In this document: positions 17,873 to 25,755 of the stretch, one piece after another
How the letters are laid out: each line of letters opens with the position of its first letter
Numbering within the stretch: the stretch's first letter is position 1
Origin: Saccharopolyspora dendranthemae
GTDB taxonomy: Bacteria; Actinomycetota; Actinomycetes; Mycobacteriales; Pseudonocardiaceae
DNA: 64,000 bases
Direction: 5' to 3'
Assembly (NCBI RefSeq): GCF_007829955.1
Contig: NZ_VIWX01000001.1
Location: 558,001-622,000, forward strand
The notes under the pieces: generated by a model
Databases searched by the model: none
Told to the model about the DNA's origin: nothing
The model's input: the letters and a program-made list of their open reading frames with translations, nothing else
Translations under genes and position numbers: made by a program

Positions 17873-19777
17873 TCAGGGGGTTCGCGCCGGCTTTCGGCCG
17901 TGGGTTGTGGTCACGCCGTGGAAGAACGCCGTCAGCTGCTCGTGAGCGTTGAGGGGCAGGACTGCGGCGACGTAGTGGTCCGGGCGGACCACCACCAGGA
18001 CGCCGTCGCGGTTGAGGCTCCGGGCTTCGAAGATGTCGTCGGACGGGTCTGCCGCGTAGACCTTCTCGTAGTCGACGAGCTCGTACGGGCCGACTCTCGG
18101 CAGGTACGCCTCGGGCACGCGGCCGAGGTCGACCTCCGTGTGCGGCTGCTGGTAGACGACCTTGACGTCGAACCAGGCATCCGGGTCCACCGCGGCCGGC
18201 GTGTGAGCCACCACCGGTGAAGCGGGATCGGTCGAGACCCACTCGGCGAACTCGGCGGCCTTCGACCTCACACCCGGCGCCGGCCGGTCGGCGAAGACGT
18301 AGAGGCGCCAGCGCCCGTCCGCGCGGTGGTGGTGGCCGAGCTGCACGGGATTGCCGTCGCAGACCCGCCGCACCGGGTGCGACTTGAACCGCTTGCCGAT
18401 CGGGAACCCCCCGGCCAGGTCCTGGTGCGCCGCCTCCGCCGTGATCATCGACGGCTCGTACTGCGTCATCAGACCGGCCGGGAACTCCGCCGTCTTGACG
18501 TAGAAGTCCTCGAGCTCGGTCGGGTCGGAGAGCTCCTCCGGCCTGGCGGCCATCAGCTTCGACCAGCGGCGGTCGAAGTCGATGAGGTTCTGGGCGATGA
18601 CATGGCGTTCGGCGGAGTAGGTGTCCAGCAACGAGGGGTCGGCCCGCCCGTCCAGGACGTGCCCCACCTTCCAGGCGATGTTCCACCCGTCCTGCATGGA
18701 GACGTTCATGCCCTGGCCGGCCTTGGCGCTGTGGGTGTGGCAGGCGTCGCCGGTGATGAACACGCGCGGGTGCCGCACTCCGACGAGCTCGGCCGGCACG
18801 TCGTCGAACTTGTCGGTCAACCGGTGCCCGACCTCGTAGACGCTGCGCCAGGCGACGTGCTTCACCGTCACCTCGTAGGGGTGCATGATCCGGTTGGCTC
18901 GGGCCTCCACCTCGGCCTGGGTGGTGTGCCGGACCTCGCCGTGGTCGTCGTCGGTGGTCTCGCCGAGGTCGACGTACATCCGGAACAGGTGGTTGCCCTC
19001 GCGCGGGATGAGCAGGATGCTGCCGCCGTCGTGGGACTGGATGGCGCACTTGGTGCGGATGTCGGGGAAGTCGGTCTCCGCCAGCACGTCCATCACGCCC
19101 CACGCGTGGTTGGCCTGGTCGCCGACGAGCTCCCGGCCGATCGACTCCCGCACCCGGCTGCGCGCGCCGTCGCACCCGATCACGTAGCGGGCGCGCACCG
19201 TGCGCTCGGACCCCTCTTCGGGCTCGGCGGTTCGCGCCAGGCGCACGCTCACCCCGTCTTCGTCGACGTGCAGGTCCAGCACCTCCCACCCGTAATCCGG
19301 TTCCAGCCGTCCGGGAGCGTTGCGCGCGGACTCGGCGAAGTAGTCCAGCACGCGCGCCTGGTTGACGATCAGGTGCGGGAACTCGCTGATCCCGGACGGG
19401 TCGTCGGGTGTGCGGGCGGCGCGCACGATGTTCTCCGGGCGCGCGGGATCCGGCTTCCAGAAGGCCATCTCGGTGATCCGATAGGCCTCCTCGATGATGC
19501 GCGACGCGAACCCGAAGGCCTGGAACGTCTCGACGCTGCGAGCCTGGATGCCGTCGGCCTGACCCACTTCGAGGCGTCCCGGCCTGCGCTCGACGAGCCG
19601 CGTCGTGATGTCCGGGAACTGCGCCAGCTGCGCAGCGGCGATCATGCCGGCCGGGCCGCTGCCCACGATGAGAACGTCGACCTCGTCCGGCAGGTCCTCG
19701 GGGCGGTCGAGCCCCACGCCCGCAGCGGGCTGAACACGAGGATCACCGGAGACGTATCCGTGGTGGTGGAACTGCAA
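17873..19777 (-). CDS. FAD-dependent aromatic hydroxylase (phenol/3-hydroxybenzoate hydroxylase type)
   Basis: A 634-residue single-component flavoprotein monooxygenase. It has the GxGxxG motif VLIVGSGPAGMIAA (about residues 34-47), the DG motif YVIGCDGARSRVRE, and the GD motif VFITGDACHTHSAKAGQGMN. The C-terminal thioredoxin-like domain is that of phenol hydroxylase and MobA-type enzymes, and the length matches MobA. It is the last gene of the ring-cleavage operon, 37 bases after hpaD. By context it probably ortho-hydroxylates a phenolic acid such as hydroxyphenylacetate to give the catechol substrate of HpaD. That substrate is inferred; 3-hydroxybenzoate or phenol are alternatives. Confidence 0.8.
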   Translation of the reverse strand: MQFHHHGYVSGDPRVQPAAGVGLDRPEDLPDEVDVLIVGSGPAGMIAAAQLAQFPDITTRLVERRPGRLEVGQADGIQARSVETFQAFGFASRIIEEAYRITEMAFWKPDPARPENIVRAARTPDDPSGISEFPHLIVNQARVLDYFAESARNAPGRLEPDYGWEVLDLHVDEDGVSVRLARTAEPEEGSERTVRARYVIGCDGARSRVRESIGRELVGDQANHAWGVMDVLAETDFPDIRTKCAIQSHDGGSILLIPREGNHLFRMYVDLGETTDDDHGEVRHTTQAEVEARANRIMHPYEVTVKHVAWRSVYEVGHRLTDKFDDVPAELVGVRHPRVFITGDACHTHSAKAGQGMNVSMQDGWNIAWKVGHVLDGRADPSLLDTYSAERHVIAQNLIDFDRRWSKLMAARPEELSDPTELEDFYVKTAEFPAGLMTQYEPSMITAEAAHQDLAGGFPIGKRFKSHPVRRVCDGNPVQLGHHHRADGRWRLYVFADRPAPGVRSKAAEFAEWVSTDPASPVVAHTPAAVDPDAWFDVKVVYQQPHTEVDLGRVPEAYLPRVGPYELVDYEKVYAADPSDDIFEARSLNRDGVLVVVRPDHYVAAVLPLNAHEQLTAFFHGVTTTHGRKPARTP

Positions 19778-19814
19778 CGATCTCTCCTCACTCCATCGTG
19801 AGCCCGGCCCCCGC

Positions 19815-20873
19815 TCAGAGCGAGGTGCCGAGTTTGAAGCCCTTCTCCTCGTCGCCCTTGCGCGTGTAGGAGAAGCCGTCGGCGCCTACGGTGACGGCCA
19901 TCTCGCTGCTGTCGGTGCGCTCGTGCACGGGTTGCGGGTTGCCGTCCAGGTCCAGGACCGGGGACGCCTCGGCGTACCAGGACGGCACGACCGGGTTGCC
20001 CCACCAGTCGCGGCGCTGGTTGTCGTGGACGTCCCAGGTCACGACGGGGTTGTCGGGGTCGCCGGTGTAGTAGTCCTGGGTGTAGATCTCCACCCGGTGA
20101 CCGTCGGGGTCGCGGATGTAGAGGTAGAAGGCGTTGGACACCCCGTGCCTGCCCGGCCCCCGCTCGATGACGTCGGACAGCCGCAGCGCGCCGAGCTTGT
20201 CGCAGATCGACAGGATGTTGTGCTTCTCGTGGGTGGCGAAGGCGATGTGGTGCAGGCGCGGGCCGTCGCCGCCGGTCAGGGCGGTGTCGTGGACGGTGTC
20301 CTTGCGTCGCAGCCAGGCCGCGTAGGTGGTGCCCTCGGCGTCCTGGATGTCCTCGGTGACGCGGAAACCCAAGTCCTCCAGGTATTCCCGCCCGCGCGGC
20401 ACGTCGGGGGTGACCTGGTTGAAGTGGTCCAGCCGCACCAGAGATCCCGGCGTGTGGAGCTCGTAGCGCCACGCCAGCCGCTCCACGTGCTCCACCTCGT
20501 AGAAGAACTCGTACGGGAAGCCGAGCGGGTCGGTGACCCGGACCGAGTCCCCGATACCCCGGGCGAAGCCGTCCGCCCGGCGCTCGGTGCGGCAGCCGCG
20601 CGCGGCGAACCACCGCTCGGCCCGCTCCACGTCCTCCGGTGTGCGCACCCGGTAGGCGAAGGCCGCCGCGGCGGCGACCGGGCCCTGGCGCAGCACCAGG
20701 TTGTGGTGGATGAACTCCTCGGTCGTGCGCAGGTAGATCGCCTCGTCGTCCTCCTCGGTGACCACCAGGCCGAGGACGTCGACGTAGAACTCCCGCGACC
20801 TGGCCAGATCCGTGACCACCAGGTCGAGGTAGGCGCAGCGGACGATGTCCGGTGGGGTGAGGTCGGCACTCAT
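19815..20873 (-). CDS. hpaD: 3,4-dihydroxyphenylacetate (homoprotocatechuate) 2,3-dioxygenase
   Basis: A 352-residue type I extradiol dioxygenase that opens the ring of homoprotocatechuate to 5-carboxymethyl-2-hydroxymuconate semialdehyde. It closely resembles the actinobacterial HPCD/MndD enzymes. The metal ligands are all present as His150 (VRLDHFNQ), His209 (RLHHIAFATHEK) and Glu262 (GHRVEIYT), and the catalytic second-sphere His is His195. These are offset by five from the well-studied Brevibacterium enzyme. The C-terminal tail (after about residue 300) is of the actinobacterial type that helps cover the active site. It lies between the dehydrogenase and hydroxylase genes. Confidence 0.93.
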   Translation of the reverse strand: MSADLTPPDIVRCAYLDLVVTDLARSREFYVDVLGLVVTEEDDEAIYLRTTEEFIHHNLVLRQGPVAAAAAFAYRVRTPEDVERAERWFAARGCRTERRADGFARGIGDSVRVTDPLGFPYEFFYEVEHVERLAWRYELHTPGSLVRLDHFNQVTPDVPRGREYLEDLGFRVTEDIQDAEGTTYAAWLRRKDTVHDTALTGGDGPRLHHIAFATHEKHNILSICDKLGALRLSDVIERGPGRHGVSNAFYLYIRDPDGHRVEIYTQDYYTGDPDNPVVTWDVHDNQRRDWWGNPVVPSWYAEASPVLDLDGNPQPVHERTDSSEMAVTVGADGFSYTRKGDEEKGFKLGTSL

Positions 20874-20899
20874 CGTCGAATGCTCCTTCGGTGCGGGCG

Positions 20900-22393
20900 T
20901 CAGGCGCCGAACTTCGGGGTGTGGACCGGGGCGAGCGAGATGTGCACGGCCTGCTGGTCGGAGTAGAAGTCGAGCGACCGGTATCCGCCCTCGTGGCCCA
21001 GGCCGGACGCCTTGACCCCGCCGAACGGGGTGCGCAGGTCGCGCACGTTGTGGGAGTTGAGCCAGACCATCCCGGCGTCGACGCGCTGCGCGAAGGTGTG
21101 CGCGCGCTCCAGGTTCGACGTCCAGACGTAGGCCGCCAGCCCGTACTTGGTGTTGTTGGCCAGTTCCAGCGCTTCGGCGTCGGTGTCGAACGGCGTGATG
21201 GCCACGACCGGCCCGAAGATCTCCTCCTGGAAGATCCGCGCGGTGGGCGGCACGTCGACGAACACCGTGGGCTGCACGTAGTTCCCGCTCTCCAGACCCT
21301 GCGGGCGTCCGCCGCCCGCGGCCAGCGTCGCCTCGGTCTTGCCGATCTCGATGTACCCGGTGACCTTCTCGTGGTGCTCCGGGTGCACGAGCGCGCCGAC
21401 CTCGGTGGCCGGGTCGTGCGGATCACCGACCTTGACGTTCTCGGCGCGGGCGACGTAGCGGCGGACGAACTCGTCGTAGATGCTGCGCTCCACCAGGATT
21501 CGACTCCCGGCGGTGCAGCGCTCGCCGTTGAGCGAGAACACCCCGAACACCGTCGAATCGATGGCGGCGTCCAGGTCGGCGTCGGCGAACACGATCGCCG
21601 GGCTCTTGCCGCCCAGCTCCATCGACAGGCCCTTGAGAGTCGGTGCCGCGTTGGCGAAGATGAGCTCTCCGGTCGCCGATTCGCCGGTGAAGGAGATCAG
21701 CTGGACGTCGCGGTGCTTGACCAGCGCGTCCCCGGCCTCCTCGCCGAGCCCGTTGACGATGTTGAACACGCCGTCGGGAACTCCGGCCTCGCGGAAGATC
21801 TCCGGCCACAACCCGGCCGACAGGGGCGTGAACTCAGCGGGTTTGAGCACGATGGTGCAGCCGGACGCCAGAGCAGGCGCCAGCTTCCAGCTCTCCAGCA
21901 TGAACGGCGTGTTCCACGGGGTGATCAGGCCCGCCACGCCCTTCGGCTTGCGGTTGACGTAGTTGACCTGCTTGCCCGGCACCTTGTAGGTGTCATCGGT
22001 CTGGGCGACGATCAGGTCCGCGAAGAACCGGAAGTTCTCCGCCGCCCGCTTCGCCTGCCCCAGCGCCTGGGTGATCGGCAGCCCGGTGTCGAAGGTCTCC
22101 AGCTCCGCCAGCCGCTCGCCGCGGGTCTCGACGATGTCGGCGATCTTGTTCAGGATCCGAGCGCGCTCGCGCGGTAGCATTCCCGGCCACGGTCCGTCGT
22201 CAAAAGCCTTGCGGGCCGCAGAAACCGCTCGATCGACGTCGGTGCTCTTGCCCGCGGAGGCTTGCAGGTAGGGCTTGTTGGACACCGGGTCCAGGACCTC
22301 GAAGGTGTCGCGGTCGAGGCTGTCGGTGAACTCGCCCGCGATGAAGTGCTGGATGCGTTCGGGCAGATCGGACGGCACGTGCTGGATGCCCAT
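20900..22393 (-). CDS. hpaE: 5-carboxymethyl-2-hydroxymuconate semialdehyde dehydrogenase
   Basis: A 497-residue NAD-dependent aldehyde dehydrogenase, full length for the family. It has the catalytic Glu in MELGGKSPAIV and the nucleophilic Cys in LNGERCTAGSR, and the family pattern TPWNTPFMLESWKLAPALA. Its place directly upstream of hpaD identifies the substrate as the ring-cleavage product semialdehyde. One base separates it from the preceding aldolase gene, indicating tight co-translation. Confidence 0.92.
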   Translation of the reverse strand: MGIQHVPSDLPERIQHFIAGEFTDSLDRDTFEVLDPVSNKPYLQASAGKSTDVDRAVSAARKAFDDGPWPGMLPRERARILNKIADIVETRGERLAELETFDTGLPITQALGQAKRAAENFRFFADLIVAQTDDTYKVPGKQVNYVNRKPKGVAGLITPWNTPFMLESWKLAPALASGCTIVLKPAEFTPLSAGLWPEIFREAGVPDGVFNIVNGLGEEAGDALVKHRDVQLISFTGESATGELIFANAAPTLKGLSMELGGKSPAIVFADADLDAAIDSTVFGVFSLNGERCTAGSRILVERSIYDEFVRRYVARAENVKVGDPHDPATEVGALVHPEHHEKVTGYIEIGKTEATLAAGGGRPQGLESGNYVQPTVFVDVPPTARIFQEEIFGPVVAITPFDTDAEALELANNTKYGLAAYVWTSNLERAHTFAQRVDAGMVWLNSHNVRDLRTPFGGVKASGLGHEGGYRSLDFYSDQQAVHISLAPVHTPKFGA

Positions 22394-22394
22394 G

Positions 22395-23348
22395 TCAGTT
22401 CCCTCCGGCGAGGATGTCGGTGTCGTCGACCGGCGACAGGTGTTCGGCGCCCTCCGCGAGCAGCGCGCGGATCGTGTCCTTCCCCGCGTCCGTCGGGGTG
22501 ATCAGCGGCGGCCGGACGTGGGCAGAGCGGATCAGGCCCCGCTCGGCGAGCACCCACTTGACCGGCGCCGGGTTGGTCTCCACGAAGATCAGGTCCACCA
22601 GCGGGTGCAGCCCGTAGTGGATGTCCAGCGCCTCGTCCATCCGCCCGGCGTGGAAGGCCTCGTACATCTTCTTCGTCGCCCCGGGCGCGATGTTGGCCGT
22701 GGCGCTGACGAAACCCGTGCCGCCCAGGGCCAGCAGCGGCAGGCACAGCAGCTCGATCCCGGACCACACCAGCAGGTCCCGGCCGGCGGCCTTGATCACT
22801 CGCGAGAAGTGCTCGAAGTCCTTGGTGGTCTCCTTGATCCCCACGAAGTTCGGCACGTCCCGGTGCAGCCTGGCCACCGTCTCCGGCGCGATCTCCACAG
22901 CGGTCCGGCTGGGCACGTTGTAGGCGATGATCGGCAGGTCCGGGTACTCCTCGGCCACCGTGGAGTACCAGACGTACAGGGCTTCCTGCGTGGGCTTCGC
23001 GTAGTACGGCGTGATGATCAGCGCCGCGTCCACGCCCGCCTCGTAGGCCGCGCCGGTGAGCGCGATCGTCTCGTCGAGCTTCGCCGAGCCGGTGCCGGGC
23101 ACCACGGGCGCACGACCGTCGACCGTCTTGAGCACGGTGCGGATCGCCTCCGCCCGCTCGTCGACGGTCTGCGCGCTGGGCTCGCCCGTGGATCCGCCGA
23201 TGGACACCCCGTCGGATCCCTGCTTGAGCTGCCACTCCACGAGGTTGGCCAGCGAGGCGTGGTCCACCTCGCCGTCGTCGGTGAACGGGGTGATCACCGG
23301 GGCGATCGACCCGGTCAGCTGCTCGGGCCGGGTGCGCCAGTTCGTCAT
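22395..23348 (-). CDS. DapA-family class I aldolase, probably of the homoprotocatechuate pathway
   Basis: A 317-residue member of the dihydrodipicolinate synthase/N-acetylneuraminate lyase family. The Schiff-base Lys is Lys172 in VGIKETT, and the partner Tyr is Tyr143 in AYNVPSRT. GGSTGEPSAQ replaces the usual GTTGE motif that binds the pyruvate carboxylate. In this operon the likely job is cleavage of the C7 hydroxy-oxo-diacid to pyruvate and succinic semialdehyde, the step usually done by the metal-dependent HpaI. This is inferred from context. Lysine biosynthesis is unlikely given the location. Confidence 0.8.
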   Translation of the reverse strand: MTNWRTRPEQLTGSIAPVITPFTDDGEVDHASLANLVEWQLKQGSDGVSIGGSTGEPSAQTVDERAEAIRTVLKTVDGRAPVVPGTGSAKLDETIALTGAAYEAGVDAALIITPYYAKPTQEALYVWYSTVAEEYPDLPIIAYNVPSRTAVEIAPETVARLHRDVPNFVGIKETTKDFEHFSRVIKAAGRDLLVWSGIELLCLPLLALGGTGFVSATANIAPGATKKMYEAFHAGRMDEALDIHYGLHPLVDLIFVETNPAPVKWVLAERGLIRSAHVRPPLITPTDAGKDTIRALLAEGAEHLSPVDDTDILAGGN

Positions 23349-23461
23349 CGCCGTACCGCCTCTCCGCGGTTGTCGGTGGTGGTCAGGTCCGGGTGGATCT
23401 CCGTTCGCGGCCGAGCCGCGTCGCGGTCCCCCGGGATGCGGTTGGGGGCAGAGGTGCTCAT
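23345..23461 (-). CDS. small 38-residue protein inside hpa operon
   Basis: A 38-codon frame that overlaps the upstream FAH-RraA stop by ATGA and the downstream aldolase start by ATGA. The product is hydrophilic (starts MSTSAPNRIPGD, ends NRGEAVRR), without membrane segment or Cys. I recognise no family. The exact stop/start coupling on both sides argues that it is translated, either as a small protein or to carry ribosomes across the gap. Confidence 0.5.
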   Translation of the reverse strand: MSTSAPNRIPGDRDAARPRTEIHPDLTTTDNRGEAVRR

Positions 23462-24951
23462 GTCGTTCCTCGCCGGTCGCGCTCCGCGTCGTAGCGGCGG
23501 CGCCACTCGCCCGTCAGCGGGTAGAGCCCGTCCACGGCCGCGCCTTCGGCGACGCGGGCGGCGATCCACTCCTCCTCGGCTTCCTGCTCGACGGCCGCGT
23601 CGAGCACCTGGTCCAGCAGCCCGGGCGGGATGACCAGCACGCCGTCGTCGTCGCCGACGATGACGTCGCCAGGCTGCACGGTCGCCCCGCCGCAGGCCAC
23701 GGTGATGTCGTTGTCCCACGGCACGTGCTTGCGCCCGAGCACCGCCGGGTGCGGGCCGCCGGAGAAGGTCGGGATGTCGAGCCCCTTCACCGCAGTGTGG
23801 TCGCGCACGCCGCCGTCGGTGACGATCCCGGCCGCACCCAGCACCTGCGCGCGCAGCGCCAGGATGTCGCCGACGGTGCCACTCCCGCGCTCACCGCGCG
23901 CCTCGACGACCAGGACGTCGCCGGGGCGCAGCGAGTCGAAGGTGCGCTTCTGCGCGTTGTAACCACCGCCGTGGCTGCGGAACAGGTCCTCGCGCGCGGG
24001 CACGAAGCGCAGCGTGCGGGCGCGACCGATGATCTTGCTGCCGGGTGAGTCGGAGCGAATTCCGTCGAGGGACAGCTGGTTGTAGCCGTGCTTGCGCAGC
24101 TGCGCCGACAGCGTGGCCACCGCGACCGAGCGCAGCTTGGCGATGCGGTCCTCGGTGAGCTCGAACGGGGCCTCCAACCCGGCGGCCTCCCTGCTCCCCC
24201 ACGCTTCGGCGCGCTGGCCGTCATCGACCGACGGCTGGGCGCTGAACTCCGGCAGCGGCTCCGCGCCCGCGACCACGCTGGTGCGCAGCCGTCCGGTGCT
24301 GCGCTCGGTTCCGGGCACGTCGACCTCGACTTCGACGACGTCGCCGGGCCCCACCACCGAGGACCCGGCGGGCGTGCCGGTGAGCACGACGTCGCCGGGT
24401 TCCAGCGTGATCAGCTGGGAGAGATCGGCGATCAGCTCGCCGAACGGGAAGACGACGGTGCTCGACGAGTCGTCCTGGGCGAGCTCGCCGTTGACCCAGG
24501 TGCGCACCCGCAGCGAGGCCGGGTCGACCTCGTCCGCCGGGAGGCTCGCCGGGCCGAGCGGGGTGTAGCCGTCGCCGCCCTTGGAACGCAGGTTGGCTCC
24601 CTTGTCCGCGGTGCGCAGGTCGTAGACGCCGAGGTCGTTGGCGGCGGTCACGGCGGCGACGTGCGACCACCCGTCCTCGCGGGAGATCCGGCGGGCGGTC
24701 TTGCCGATGACCAGCGCGATCTCACCCTCGAAGGCCAGCAGTTCCGTTCCCGGCGGCCGCTCGACGGTCTGGCCGGTGGCGGCGAGCGAGGTGACGGGTT
24801 TGAGGAAGTACGACGGCTTGGACGGCGCCCGACCGCGCTGCGCGATCCGCGACGGGTAGTTCAGGTGCAGCGCGATGACCTTGCCCGGTCGCCCGACTAG
24901 CGGGTGGTGCGCGAGGCCTTCGGCAGGTGAACGAGCGGCATCGGTCGTCAT
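23458..24951 (-). CDS. fumarylacetoacetate hydrolase-family / RraA-family fusion protein
   Basis: A 497-residue two-domain protein. The N-terminal half (about 15-250) is an FAH-fold domain with metal ligands in LAFEGEIALVIG and VYDLRTADKG, and GDVVLTGTPAG, as in HpaG isomerase/decarboxylases. The C-terminal half (about 265-480) is RraA-like, with GSGTVGDILALRAQVLGAAG and GIVTDGGVRDHTAV (the Arg-Asp pair binds substrate and metal in RraA-type aldolases/decarboxylases). E. coli HpaG is instead two FAH domains. By position it should decarboxylate and isomerise the dehydrogenase product. It is the first gene of the operon and probably leaderless. Confidence 0.82.
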   Translation of the reverse strand: MTTDAARSPAEGLAHHPLVGRPGKVIALHLNYPSRIAQRGRAPSKPSYFLKPVTSLAATGQTVERPPGTELLAFEGEIALVIGKTARRISREDGWSHVAAVTAANDLGVYDLRTADKGANLRSKGGDGYTPLGPASLPADEVDPASLRVRTWVNGELAQDDSSSTVVFPFGELIADLSQLITLEPGDVVLTGTPAGSSVVGPGDVVEVEVDVPGTERSTGRLRTSVVAGAEPLPEFSAQPSVDDGQRAEAWGSREAAGLEAPFELTEDRIAKLRSVAVATLSAQLRKHGYNQLSLDGIRSDSPGSKIIGRARTLRFVPAREDLFRSHGGGYNAQKRTFDSLRPGDVLVVEARGERGSGTVGDILALRAQVLGAAGIVTDGGVRDHTAVKGLDIPTFSGGPHPAVLGRKHVPWDNDITVACGGATVQPGDVIVGDDDGVLVIPPGLLDQVLDAAVEQEAEEEWIAARVAEGAAVDGLYPLTGEWRRRYDAERDRRGTT

Positions 24952-24959
24952 GCCTCAGG

Positions 24960-24988
24960 ATCGTATATGATGCCGTATCTGATGACAA
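24960..24988 (-). promoter_or_regulatory. hpa operon promoter overlapped by repeated operator
   Basis: On the minus strand, -35 TTGTCA (24983-24988), a 17-base spacer and -10 TACGAT (24960-24965) lie just before the ATG at 24951, so the transcript would be nearly leaderless. On the plus strand, CGTATATGATGC and CGTATCTGATGA (24962-24985) form a 12-base tandem repeat covering the same bases. ATCGTATATGAT (24960-24971) is a near-palindrome of the kind bound by FCD-type GntR proteins, so repression by the divergent GntR is likely. Confidence 0.65.
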
Positions 24989-25065
24989 CGCGAAGCGCGG
25001 CGGGTACCGGACTCCGATCGCGCCTCCGGCAAGATGGACCGCCACGTCAGGCGAAACGAGGATCG

Positions 25066-25749
25066 ATGACCACCGACGCAGCGGACGACCGCACCGCCAC
25101 CAGCAAGTCCCAACTGGCGTACGAGTGGCTCCGCGACCGGATCGTCACGCACCGGTTCACGCCCGGCTACCGCTTGGTCCTCAGCCAGCTCGCCACCGAA
25201 CTGGGCGTGAGCACCGTTCCGGTCCGCGAAGCCGTCCGCAGGCTGGAGGCCGAAGGCCTGGTCACCTACGAGAAGAACGTCGGCGCGCAGGTCGCCCTGG
25301 TCGACGAGGGCGAGTACGTGACCACCATGCAGACCCTCGCCGTCGTCGAGGGCGCCGCCACCGGCTTCTCCGCTCCCCTGCTCACCGCGGAAGACCTCGC
25401 CAAGGCGCGCGCGATCAACCAGCGCATGCGCGACAGCCTGGAGCACTTCGACCCGCGCCGGTTCACCGAGCTCAACGAGGAGTTCCACTCGGTGCTGTTC
25501 CTGCGCTGCCCCAACGAGCACATGACCGACCTGGTCCGCCGCGGCTGGAGCCGGCTGCGCATGCTCCGGGACTCCACCTTCAGCTTCGTCCCCGGTCGCG
25601 CCGTGCAGTCCGTGGCCGAGCACGACCACCTGATGCACCTCATCGAGACCGGTGCGGACCCCGTCGACATCGAGCTGGCAGCCCGCAAGCACCGCACGGC
25701 GACGCTCGACGCCTTCCTCGACTCCCAGCACCCGCCGCGCGAATCCTGA
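25066..25749 (+). CDS. GntR family regulator (FCD subfamily) of the hpa operon
   Basis: A 227-residue regulator. The winged HTH (about residues 15-80) contains LVLSQLATELGVSTVPVREAVRRLEAEGLV. The FCD effector domain follows (about 90-215), with the Asp/His metal-site pattern (LNEEFHSVLF; EHDHLMHLI). ATG 25066 is chosen because the preceding in-frame residues are unlike the family. It is divergent from the hpa-like operon with the promoter/operator between them. Its 3' end is 6 bases from the convergent iolD stop. Effector unknown, probably a pathway intermediate. Confidence 0.85.
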   Translation: MTTDAADDRTATSKSQLAYEWLRDRIVTHRFTPGYRLVLSQLATELGVSTVPVREAVRRLEAEGLVTYEKNVGAQVALVDEGEYVTTMQTLAVVEGAATGFSAPLLTAEDLAKARAINQRMRDSLEHFDPRRFTELNEEFHSVLFLRCPNEHMTDLVRRGWSRLRMLRDSTFSFVPGRAVQSVAEHDHLMHLIETGADPVDIELAARKHRTATLDAFLDSQHPPRES

Positions 25750-25755
25750 ACGGCC

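Noticed and set aside
22395..23348. Dihydrodipicolinate synthase of lysine biosynthesis
   Set aside because: Family fold fits, but the gene is inside a ring-cleavage operon and the GTTGE motif is altered; a catabolic aldolase is more likely.
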